A DNA stretch of 64,000 bases from Oopsacas minuta (Eukaryota > Porifera > Hexactinellida > Lyssacinosida > Leucopsacidae): the NCBI GenBank assembly GCA_024704765.1, contig JAKMXF010000322.1, positions 124,001 through 188,000 of the forward strand, given 5' to 3'. A program made the position numbers and the translations under genes. The first letter of the stretch is position 1, and every line of letters starts with the position of its first letter. The notes under the pieces are model-generated. The model searched no databases. It saw nothing but the letters and a program-made list of their open reading frames with translations, and had not been told where the DNA came from. Of the stretch, positions 35,201-45,266 are shown piece by piece.

Positions 35201-37536
35201 GCCTATAATTTCTAATTTCTTCCTAGCATCATATCTGTTGATAAACTATGCAACATTTACCGCGGATCTCGGGAATTCTCCAGGATGGCGCCCAAGTTTC
35301 AAATTCTATAATAAATGGGTGTCACTTTTGGCGGCTTTATTGTGCCTATTAATTATGTTTTTTATCCAATGGGAGACTGCGCTCGTGACTGTTATTCTTA
35401 TACTGCTTTTGTATAAATACGTTGATTTCAGGAAACCCAACGTTAATTGGGGGTCAAGCACCCAGGCTTACAGACACAGGACGGCTATTGTAAGTTGACT
35501 CATAGGGGGCTAGGGGGTGGACCAAGAGAGGACCGGTCAGATGGTGATTGAGGGTCTGGGGTGTTGACAAATTAGGGACCATTTCCATATTTGGTCTATC
35601 AAAAGTATCAAAAATTATATTTTAATTATAGGATATGGCGACAATATTTGGTATCATATTTTGACACCTTTGGGTCAGCCTTGCATCTCTGTTATGGACT
35701 CCAAAATCTATTTTAGGTAAATCTCTACAAACTTGAGAAACTCCCTGAACATGTTAAGAACTTTCGTCCTCAAATGCTTGTCCTCACAGGGGACCCAGAT
35801 AGGACCAATCTCTCCCAAACACCTGACCTGGTGTACCTAGCGGCCCATATTATCCGGAGCATCGGTATCAACGTATACGGACAAGTCTTAACTGGGGACT
35901 TTGACTCCAACGTCCGAAACGCAGACGAGATCGAACGTAACCAGCGGGAATGGTTAGCTAAGAATAAACTGCGAGGATTCTATAATTGTGTCATAGCTAA
36001 AGACTATAACCAAGGGGTACAATCCTTATTGCAACTAGCAGGTGTTGGTAAACTGAAACCAAATATTTTATACATGGGGTACCCAGAAAAATGGCGGGAA
36101 AATTCGGACGAGGTGTTGGAAGATTATTTGAATACAATTCATTGGGCGTTTGATTTGAATTTTGGTGTCTGTTTGTTTCGGGTACAGAACAGGGAGAAAT
36201 ATTTTGTGAGGAAAGATAAGATGTACAGGTACAACTTCATGAGGTATGTTGTTGTTTTGTAAACAAACAAACAAACAAACAACTATTTACACGAACATAT
36301 CAGTTGTTTATTTAGTGTTTTGTTTATAATAGAAGTGTTAAGAGGATCGCTTATCAAAGACCAAATCTCCCAAATATTGGAAAGAAAAAACAAAATTACA
36401 AATTGAGCCAACCAACAAATCAAGATGGATCAGCTGTTCGTGTTAAACTGGCGCCTCTTGAGACCATGTTATCAGTTGATCCAAATCTATTTCCTCCTGA
36501 TGTGGAACTTAATTCCGAGGTAATTTTTGTTGTTGTTTTGTTGTTTTCTAGTTTATATGTAAACATTTTAGAAAGATGAACATTTTGACCCCAAAGCTGT
36601 CACTTCCGAAGCGTCACCAGAGCCACATTCTGCCACCCAAACACCTCCAAATGAACCACACACAAATTCCAGTTCTGACAACGATACTGAATCTGAAACT
36701 GACACTGAAACTATAGATAGTTCCAATCCAGTGAGTATATTCTTTCTCCCTCAAGACAAGGGGACCATTGACGTTTGGTGGCTCTATGACGATGGCGGAC
36801 TAGCCCTACTCCTGCCACATTTATTGACGCGACACAAAAAGTGGAGCGGAGTGTCACTTAGAATATTTTTAGCTTCCTCCATCTCTAACACAGCTCAGAA
36901 ACACAAACATATACAAATGTTGAAAAGATTTAGAATTCCATTTTCAAGCGTTGAAGAAGTGTCCACTTTAAATGAACCACCTAGCAATGAAAGTGTTACT
37001 TTGTATAACTCATTTGCAGAGCTGGATGATAATGAAAGGGTTTGTTTGTTTGTTTGTTTGTTTGTTTGTTAGTGGTAAACAGGGGTAAACAAGGCTATGG
37101 AATTCGATATGACACCTTTCAAATGTAACATTGTGAAAAACGTCGGCACAGGCTGTAGGCAATATTTTCATTTTCCTGATAGATATATGCGAGTATTAAT
37201 TTAATAATTCGTTGATTACTCATATTTCACACCTTTTTAATTCGATTATATCCCAATCTAAAACAGGCTACAATTTTGAACTTATCATATTAATATTTTC
37301 ACACCTTTTAGGCCACTTTTCTCGACCAGAAAACCACAAGAATGATCCGTCTCGGTGAACTTCTGAGATTTTATTCAAATTCAGCTCGCTTGATCATCCT
37401 TACAATTCCTATCCCCCGTAGGATAAGTATTTCCCCGCGTAAATATCTGTCCTGGCTGGAAATTGTGTCACGAGATCTGCCACCAACACTTCTAATGCGT
37501 GGTAATCAACAGGATGTAATTACGTTCTATTCTTAG
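32270..37536 (+). CDS. SLC12A2: Na-K-Cl/Na-Cl cotransporter (SLC12A1-3 clade)
   Basis: Electroneutral plasma-membrane cation-chloride cotransporter for cell volume and chloride. Ten exons, 32270-32509, 32916-33097, 33329-33679, 33914-34367, 34583-34972, 35043-35489, 35717-36243, 36333-36519, 36572-37039 and 37330-37536, give 1150 residues. The N-terminus has RFTV at residues 21-24, fitting the RFx(V/I) docking site for SPAK/OSR1 kinases. RPTLRELHE and a Thr-rich segment (APITTHFT) follow. The transport core has [33 protein letters not shown], which I quote in pieces: [20 protein letters not shown] is typical of NKCC/NCC, not KCC. A long loop with NSS, NTT and NIT sites follows TM7. The C-terminal domain ends [21 protein letters not shown]. 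The last exon uses the CAG at 37327-37329; the nearer TAG at 37310-37312 breaks the frame. Exact subtype is not resolved. Confidence 0.93.
33720..33900 (+). repeat. AAAC-type simple repeat in cotransporter intron
   Basis: Imperfect aaac, taac and agac tetramers fill the intron between the exons ending at 33679 and starting at 33914. Confidence 0.85.
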
Positions 37537-37710
37537 TATCAAAACAGGGTGTGTATATATCATGTGATTTATTTGTTCGAGAGATTGTTTATTTTATCTG
37601 TAAATATGTTTACTTTCTTAAGGAGATTGTTGTTGTTATTTACATACAGAGGCAGCGCTATAAGCCGCTTCTCTTGTTGTTATTTACATCATTTGACACC
37701 TAGCTATTTT

Positions 37711-39365
37711 ATGTCATTATTGCTGGAGCCTAATAATCTTCAAAACAGCTACACACAATTATGCCTACAGTTAAATTTAGACCAATCAGGACGTGAGAAA
37801 GCCTGGTCACTCTACAATGAAGTACAGAAGCAGGAGAGATTGCCTGCTATGGCTGAACCACTTCACTGGCTGGTTTGTTCACTTTATCTGGTTTGTTCAC
37901 AGACTACTGTCGAGTCTGTTAATGGAGAGGTGATGAAAGGATCTGGTGTCTCACTTGTGCAGGTATTTATTGTTGATTACAGTAGGTACATACAACTATA
38001 TGTTCCTCTCCAAAGAGCTATGGTATCCATGAGAAATTGGAAATCCCAGGAATTTTCCTATTTTAGCTATATTTCTAATATTTTTGCGTAACATTCCGAA
38101 TCAAATGATTTGGCATTGAAAATCCCGATAAACATGTAAAGTGATTGGTGGAAGTATCTCGGTGTTGTTATTTATCTATATTTTCACACCTTTAGATGCT
38201 ACGACAGAGTCAACTTAGCTTAACTAAATTCTTCAATCTTATAAAAGTATGGATTGAGAGGGTTCACGCGTCTCCGAAAGAATCCGAAAAATTGAAATCT
38301 TTAGAGCTAAAATTCTTAGTTGTACAGGAATCTTTCAGGAAATATAAACAGTATTTCTTACAAGTAAGTTATGAGGGTCTGTTTTGTACTTCTGCGGGCT
38401 AAATTGGCTCATATGGGTACACAATATAATGTTCACGCTCCTGTTCACACCTTTAGTGATTAAGACACCAAATTTGGCATGTGTACTCGTAGTGAGTGGG
38501 AAACAAACACGCAGAATTTGATTTTGACCCTTTCAAATGTCTAACACGATTATTTACAACAAATTTCTTGGCTAAGGCTCATTTTGATTTTTTTGTTTTT
38601 CAAGCTTTTCAAATCATCGGATAATCCAGTTAGACTTGCCCCTATGAGTATTAAAGGGAAGAGGGCACGCTCCAAATCACCTTGCTCCCCAAGCGAAATC
38701 TTTAATTTCGGATGGTCACTACTTCTCCTCGCAAAGGCTCATTACCCTTCCATCGCAGACAATCTCGTATTCTCCCACTACCTTCTGCTGACGTCACTGG
38801 ACTTCTTGTACTCTAACGTGACCGCTTGCAACCGGGCTGAACTCCTGAATGAAACGTTCCCCGGTTTCCCATTGACCCAAAATGAAGGACTATTGGCGGA
38901 CGACAAACAAAATATGATAATACCATATCTTGTAAACAACGACGGTGATATTTTAAGAGGATGTGAAAATATCTCGACACATTATTGGATACCCTTCATC
39001 TCACGACTGACAGAATTTGGAATTCTCCAGGATAACAAATCATTCAACAATAGAGAAAATGTGCAAATATCAATAACAACAACTGGACTATTTGATGTTT
39101 GTGTTTTCAATCAAAATCTGCAATCTATTGTGAATTCCTATGAGACATATGTGTTGCGAGAGAATGAATTGGACGAAAGAATATTTTTGAGAGATAATAG
39201 TTCCAGCGAAATCGGGTCTTTCAAACAGAAAATGGAAGATTTATCACTTCAGGAGAACTCCCCAGAGCCACTCAATGGTGTACCCCTGTCCAAACTTAAA
39301 CCTCCTGCCACCCCACTTACAAGTTTGTTTGTTTGTTTGCCTGCCTGCCTGCCTGCCTGCTTGCC

Positions 39366-39426
<61 letters not shown>

Positions 39427-42400
39427 TTCAATACATCTGCTTGTTTATCTGTCTTCAATACATCCGCTTGTTTGTCTGTTTGTTTATTTGTTTGTTTGTT
39501 CACAGGTAAATCGATATTTATGGCCAAACCAACAGAATCGACACCATTCACCGCTTCAATCGGAGAATCCAAATGGTTAATAGAACTTGGGAAATCAAAT
39601 GGCCCGTATCCAACTGCATCTCTATCTACAGAGCTCAATATTCTTGATCCTACAATTGTCTCTCGGATTGATTGCGCTATCGATAGATTCTTGGAGATAT
39701 TTTCTAAACACTTTTATCAAGATGATAATTGTAAATAATTATGTAAACAAATTTGGTGATAAACAAGGACACAAACAAATACAGTATACTCTGCTTAATC
39801 GGGTCAAATTGGCCTCTGGTCTCGATGTGACCCTATTAAGAGGAGTCTACTGTATACAAGCGAATAAATACACAAATACTTAAATACACTAACAATCAAT
39901 AAACAAGTAAACAAACAACAAACACGATATTATATACCAACTTTAGGTACTATCCCAATTGATCGAGTCATCAACACCTTCGTTACTTTATCTAAAACTC
40001 TCTGCTATGTATTTCTTGAATTTATGGTTAAAACAGAGAAGAAAGGTGGATCTACAGAATGTGATTTACATATTATATCCATAGTTTCAAAGGAAATATT
40101 TCTTAAGACACTGGTTGCTATGTGCGTAGAGATTGTCCTAGCGGTTCATAATTCACAGAAGACGTTCCCTTGGATTACTGACGTTAGTTTTATTGGTTAT
40201 AGGACGGCTCGATCTTTACCTCTTCTATAATCATCTCCCTCGCTGAGGGGTCTAGACAAATACCAATGGGGTAACTATGGAAACTGGGGCATTTCAAAAT
40301 GGTGAACCCTCAAATCTGATAGGACATGGTGTTTGGCGCCTTTTCCCAGTGCTATGTCAAATTTCTCTTTGATATTTAAGGGTGTTCGTTGATATTTCAC
40401 ATTCTACACACATAGCAAATTTCAAATTCGTAGCTAATACCAGTTGCTCAATCTAGAACCGATATTATATGATGGGTATAGAACATTTCGTCACCTAATT
40501 CTCAGAAATTATTGAATGTTTCTTTATGTCCTCTTTGATAGGTGTTAGACCTCACAGAATTTGACTTCTGTCAACTAATCCAACCAATACTTGAATACAC
40601 CAAATTCCTAAGTCGTGCTACTGTCAAGCATTTGAGTAGGATAGAAGAGAGGATCCTTGAGGAACTCATTTGGAAGAATTCCTCTCCCCTCTGGGAAGTT
40701 TTGAAGATGAATGATATGTCTATACCAAGTTGGGAGGAGGTTATGCCTAAAGAGCAGAGGATGTTGATTGAAAAGGGTATTGTTAGTATGCCCAGACTTA
40801 ATTCTACTCCTGGTTTGTTTGTTTGTTTGGTGTTTGTGTAAACTATTTGTCAAAAAGCATTTGGACATAGCACCAATATGCACAGAGGCTTATCCAGCAC
40901 TTTTTGGGTAGTAACATATTATAATTGTTCTTGTACTCAGTTGAGTCTCACTTTGTGTCCTTCATGGCTGCTGAAAGCAAATAAATAAACCACCTAGTGT
41001 ACATGTCCCATTGTCATTGCATAACATATTTCAAAGATTTTGAAAAACCGTCAAATACCATTTTCTATTTTCTGCTATATCCACACAATAGTCAACATAT
41101 TCTCACCGTGTGCCATAAGTGGCTTGGTATGCCAATACTTTTTGACCAAGCAGTATATGACAAAGGTTATAGTATTTTCACACCTTTAGCGGGGCTGGAA
41201 TTCTACCATTTGTTGTTATTTACTTATTTCAATATGATAAACAGGTGCTTCTGGACTCTCGCCACACCCTCTCCGTAATTGCTTCCAGTCCCCAAGGCCC
41301 TTACACTACCATTCCCCGCTAAAACCTAAACCAATCAGATTAGAGAAATCCCAAATAGAATGCTCCTCCTCGACGCCACAATCTTCTGCCACTATTTTCA
41401 CACCTAAAAAAGATTCAGTTTTTAAGATGATTCAGACCCATCCTGTCAAACGGGAACCAACACCAGAACCTTCTGAAATATCAGATGTGTCTCTAAGGTA
41501 ACTAACTCTTCCTGCCATTTTTGTGATACTTCTGCCACTTTTTAGATACTTTTTATTCGTTAGGATGTCGGCTATGTCCAGTTTAATACCTAAATCACCC
41601 ATGAGAGATGTGGAGCCAATGCCACCGTCTGTGAGACGGACATTTGGAATTCAAACATTTTCAACTTTAAACCCGACAGAAAACAATGTGTACTCCACTT
41701 CTGGCACATTAAAGCCACCTAGAAAAGGCTCTATTGCAGTGTTCTTCAAGAAAATATACTTTTTGGCTCACACAAGGCTTCGGGACCTCTGTAGTAAACT
41801 GAACTATGAGCTTAAAATAGTGCAGGTGTGTTGTTGTTTGTTTGTTTGTTTGTTTGTTTGTTTGTTTGTTTGTTTGTTTGTTTACGTCGTGTCCTGAGAA
41901 ATCTGTGCTAGACGAATTGACATGAAAATTGGCACATGGAACATTTTGGAGTGTAGATATGTACCTATGGGTTGAAATATTTGTAAAGTGACTATTTTCA
42001 CACCTTTTCATTGATTAACGTTACACAAATCAGATTTGAAGCTTTTACAATGAAAAGCACTAATTCTATTGTTTTTTAAGATATAATAATTTATCATATG
42101 ATTAATCATATTTTTGTATATTATTTTTGCTCCTAGGTGATTTGGACAATTTTTGAGAACTGCATCAAAGAAAAATCCTCACTCTTCAAGGAGCGACACC
42201 TCGATCAAATCCTCTTAAGCAGTATATACATTGTGTCGCGTGTCTTATGTCTACCACTTAAATTCGAAGATCTGACAAGCAAATACAAAACACAACCACA
42301 AGCATACGCCATAATTTTCAGGTCTGTTCTGCTCAACAATGATCAAGATAACAGCGACACTAATATACCATATGCTATGCGAGGTGATATTGTGCAATTC

Positions 42401-43347
42401 TATAATAAAGTGTTTCTTAAAGGTGAGTTGTGGTTTGTGCCAGTGTTAGTTGTAAACTTGTTTCAGCTGCTACCCGCCCGCATCAAGTTTACCTGTCACA
42501 TGAATATTGTCATTATTGGAAATTCAACTACACAATATATTTACTACTTAACGGATCCTCCTTTAACACGCTTAATTTACATACAATAGACTCTGCTCGG
42601 TCGGTACCGGTACCAGAGACCATTTGACCCGATTAACTGGAGTGATTTAACACTATTTGTAAGGTTCTGTTTCTGGCCAACTGACCCGAGTGACAGGTGG
42701 ATCTATTAATCTGAGTCTATTCTATTTCTAATTAGAATTATTGTAATTTTCCATGAATTGGCTACTTTGTAATATGATAACGCCATAAATAATGAGATAT
42801 GAAGTGTCGCCTGCCCGCGTGCTTAGATAGGCACCATGTGTCACTGAAACAAGTTTCTCATTGACAAGGGGGTATTCTTTACACATACTCACTTTTAGAA
42901 ATGGAATCATTTGCCAAGAGCATTGGACCTGGCGCACTCAACCCATCGACAGCATCGACACTTTCTCCTTTGCCATTTCACTTGACAATGTCGCTCCCGA
43001 AATATCGACGAATCGACACATATTCACAGCCCATTTATGTCCGCACTCATGAATTTGTGCCAGCTAGAAAACACACTACTCCAAGGAAAGTCATTACTAA
43101 TCCACTTTTCACACCTGGCAAAGAAATGCGCGCGCTTAACCAATCAATTAACGAGCGTGGGATCTGTAAACGCCGTATTGACATGCGGGACGAGACTCCC
43201 AATGACGATTTAAGCACCATTCTAAGCCCAGCCAAGCGTCCAACCGCCCCCTATCCAATGCAACGCGAGAACATTGTGAAATTATTAAAATCGCAGATGC
43301 TTACTCCCGACAGTGACTGCAGCGATGACGGCGAAATGGACCTCTAG
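37711..43347 (+). CDS. RBL1: Retinoblastoma-family pocket protein, p107/p130 type
   Basis: Nuclear repressor that binds E2F-DP and restrains the cell cycle. Ten exons, 37711-37962, 38196-38363, 38605-39322, 39506-39730, 39947-40182, 40542-40812, 41245-41497, 41564-41825, 42137-42422 and 42899-43347, give 1039 residues with consistent phases. The N-terminal cyclin-like domain shows PLHWLVCSLY and SEIFNFGWSLLLLAK; LDERIFLRD follows. Pocket A contains LKTLVAMCVEIVL and FPWITD; pocket B contains FFKKIYFLAHTRLRDLCSKL and RHLDQILLSSIY with YKTQPQAYAIIFRSVLL. DIVQFYNKVFLK and LPKYRRIDTYSQPIYV near the end match p107/p130 rather than RB1. The 37711 Met is chosen because the frame upstream is AT-rich and unlike the family. 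The last intron carries a recent MITE; intron 3 is a (CTGT)n tract without stops. Confidence 0.93.
38430..38560 (+). repeat. TTTTCACACC intronic element, diverged copy in pocket-protein intron
   Basis: It retains 'gttcacacctttagtgatta', 'cgcagaatttgattttgacc', 'ctttcaaatgtctaacacga' and 'ttatttac', matching the second half of the MYO6 and DUOX copies. Sense orientation. Confidence 0.55.
39323..39505 (+). repeat. (CTGT)n/(CTGC)n microsatellite forming pocket-protein intron 3
   Basis: The 183-bp intron is almost all tetramer repeat and contains no stop in the reading frame. Its length is divisible by three, so retention would add 61 mostly Leu, Cys, Ser and Val residues without shifting the frame. 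Splice sites a|gtttgt and cacag|g fit, and the family alignment favours removal. Confidence 0.8.
39781..39855 (+). mobile_element. Short ACAGTA-type MITE, copy B3
   Basis: A 75-bp element with terminal inverted repeats: 'acagtatactctgcttaat' at one end and 'ctattaagaggagtctactg' at the other. The same termini bound parts of copies B1 and B2. It lies in a pocket-protein intron. Confidence 0.7.
41826..41884 (+). repeat. (GTTT)n microsatellite
   Basis: A run of about 12 gttt tetramers starts right after the exon ending at 41825. Confidence 0.9.
42583..42851 (-). mobile_element. Recent MITE-like insertion, copy B2, in last pocket-protein intron
   Basis: Reverse-complement near-identity to 12444-12713. 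It begins 'acaatagactctgctcggtc' and ends 'gcaccatgtgtcactgaaac'. The terminal 'acaatagactc' and internal 'tgagtctattct' form inverted repeats, so the unit may be a 140-bp element plus a co-mobilised 130-bp flank. Confidence 0.8.
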
Positions 43348-43682
43348 GTAACCCGTGTCTCCTTAAGGACCAGTTTGTGTACCAATTGTGTACTCATTTT
43401 TGCTCCAAATTCCTTATAATTACGTATTTATATCCCCGGCATTGAGTTATTAATGGTAGTTTATTTTCGGATTAAAATTATTTTAGTTTCGAGTTTACGC
43501 ACGACGTTTCTTGTTGTTGTTGACAACTTATTGCCCCCTAATCAGCGACCTAGGGTTCATGGGCCCCTTAGTGGTCCACAGACGAGACCATAATGTGGCA
43601 CAAATAGTTGTGAAAAGGTTGAGAACCACTTCCCCAAATTTATTTAAGTTTTCAAATATTGGCCGGTATTTTATTGCATAGC
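43348..43682. other. Tail-to-tail gap between pocket-protein and cryptochrome genes
   Basis: No gene. It holds a hAT-like remnant at about 43536-43632 and presumably both 3' ends. Confidence 0.6.
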
Positions 43683-45266
43683 TTATTTTGTGCATTTAAT
43701 TTTACTTATAAAATCTTGTGTGTTGTTGTTGTTGTTGTTATTGCTGTTATTGCTGTTATTGCTGTTGCTGTATCTCTTGCTTAATTGGTTGATAGCTTGA
43801 TGTCTTCTAACCTTCGTAATTAAATTATAGAATACGTCCAGTCTCTCTCTGCATAGTTTAAACCTTGCTTCTAGATCACAGAAAAGGGGTACCGGGTAGT
43901 CAAGACCGATCACACAATTCATTTTAGTCTGTAGGTCCAAAGGAGCCCTCCATGGGGTGTGAATGTACTCCTTTGGGTATCGTGTCAGTTCTGGAAGATA
44001 TTTCTTCACATATTCGCCCTCTGGGTCCAGTTCATTGAGTCCATCAAACGAGGGAGCATCGCTTGTTTTCATAGTCTCGAATAACCAGGTTGACTTAGCT
44101 CCATACATCCAAGAGAGACCACAGATAGCAGAGTTATAATCAATACTCCACCGATAGAACATTTTCACACCTTCCTGCCATCCCAGCCACATCAAATCAC
44201 AGGTCACCATCTTGACTAGGACACTTTTAATTGACGAATGGACGAACCCTTCAGCTTTCAATTGAGCAACCGCCGCGTCCACGATCGGATACCCGGTCTG
44301 TCCAGAGTGGAACCTTTGTTGATGCTCAGCTTTTTCGTCCCATGGCAACACATATGTGTAAATGGAACCTTGGTTGTCAATATTGGCACATTGCCCTCCT
44401 ATGAGTATGTAAAAGTCTCGTCGCTTCAATCCGTCGTAGATCCTATTCACCACTTCTGGATGGTCACTTTTCACTTTCGACACACGAGTATAAATTGTGT
44501 GGACACTTATACAACCGAATTTTATAGCGGGACTCAAGGCAATTGGGTCGCAAAGTAATTCCATTTTGTTCTGAGGGGTCTCTTGGTCACAGCGTATCAT
44601 TAATAATTTTTCTAACTGTGCCATCGCCTCCACTTCGCCACCAAAGAATTTTCTATCCACTTTCTCGAGGACTTTGTCAGTTAGCCCGAAATCTTTGGGG
44701 TCAGGCACAGTTCTGTTGACCTCCAAATCAGCTGATGAGGAGAATTTGGATAGTTCTAGCGTCAAATCTTCCAGAATTGGACTTTTCGGTTGCATTTTTG
44801 AGATTAATTTGAAGAATTCTGTTTCTTTTATGTTTCCAGGAAGTTTTCTGATGTCATAAAGTGTCGTGGAATTTTCTGTCACAAATTTTACGCCGAATCC
44901 AGCCAAAAAATACTCCAAAGATTTTTGATTTTTTCTCCCAACTATTGAGTTCGCCGCTTCGGTAGTGACCCGATTTATTTTCCATTTGGCAATCAAATTT
45001 CGTAAACTTACGGACATTGGGGTATCGATTAGATACAGGGGTACTCCAAATTGGTCCAATCGTGCATGTAGCCCCTTGAGACTGTCCAGTAGGAACAAAA
45101 TTCGATGCACTGGCGGTGGCGAAATCTTCAAAATATGTCCATAATAGAAAACAGTGTATAATTTGTGAGTTGTTTTAAGTGAGTTGAGTAACGCGGGATT
45201 ATCGTCCAATCTAAGACAATCGTCTGTGAAAATATGTAAACTATTATATGTCATGTGTGGGTGCAT
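43683..45266 (-). CDS. CRY: Cryptochrome / photolyase family flavoprotein, divergent
   Basis: Single-exon gene, 527 residues. Photolyase alpha/beta domain at the N-terminus (LHIFTDDCLRLDDNPAL, where the family has 'F..DLRLHDNPAL'), then the FAD-binding domain with ALSPAIKFGCISVHTIY (243-259), GQTGYPIVDAAVAQL (322-336), and GEYVKKYLPEL...YPKEYIHTPW, shared by (6-4) photolyases and animal cryptochromes. Several key positions differ. The (6-4) photolyase His pair in 'HHLARH' is HSSIKS at 343-348. The 'WREF' Trp before the FAD helix is Arg (KRRDFY, 281-286). The residue facing flavin N5, Asn in photolyases, aligns with Cys382, as in insect-type cryptochromes. Light sensing or signalling therefore seems likelier than DNA repair. 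The tail is Ser/Asn-rich (residues about 500-516). Confidence 0.85.
   Translation of the reverse strand: MHPHMTYNSLHIFTDDCLRLDDNPALLNSLKTTHKLYTVFYYGHILKISPPPVHRILFLLDSLKGLHARLDQFGVPLYLIDTPMSVSLRNLIAKWKINRVTTEAANSIVGRKNQKSLEYFLAGFGVKFVTENSTTLYDIRKLPGNIKETEFFKLISKMQPKSPILEDLTLELSKFSSSADLEVNRTVPDPKDFGLTDKVLEKVDRKFFGGEVEAMAQLEKLLMIRCDQETPQNKMELLCDPIALSPAIKFGCISVHTIYTRVSKVKSDHPEVVNRIYDGLKRRDFYILIGGQCANIDNQGSIYTYVLPWDEKAEHQQRFHSGQTGYPIVDAAVAQLKAEGFVHSSIKSVLVKMVTCDLMWLGWQEGVKMFYRWSIDYNSAICGLSWMYGAKSTWLFETMKTSDAPSFDGLNELDPEGEYVKKYLPELTRYPKEYIHTPWRAPLDLQTKMNCVIGLDYPVPLFCDLEARFKLCRERLDVFYNLITKVRRHQAINQLSKRYSNSNNSNNSNNNNNNNTQDFISKIKCTK

Noticed and set aside
37310-37312. TAG after TTTTCACACCTTTT as acceptor of the last cotransporter exon
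   Set aside because: Using it puts the exon out of frame and hits a stop; the CAG at 37327-37329 keeps the family-matching frame.
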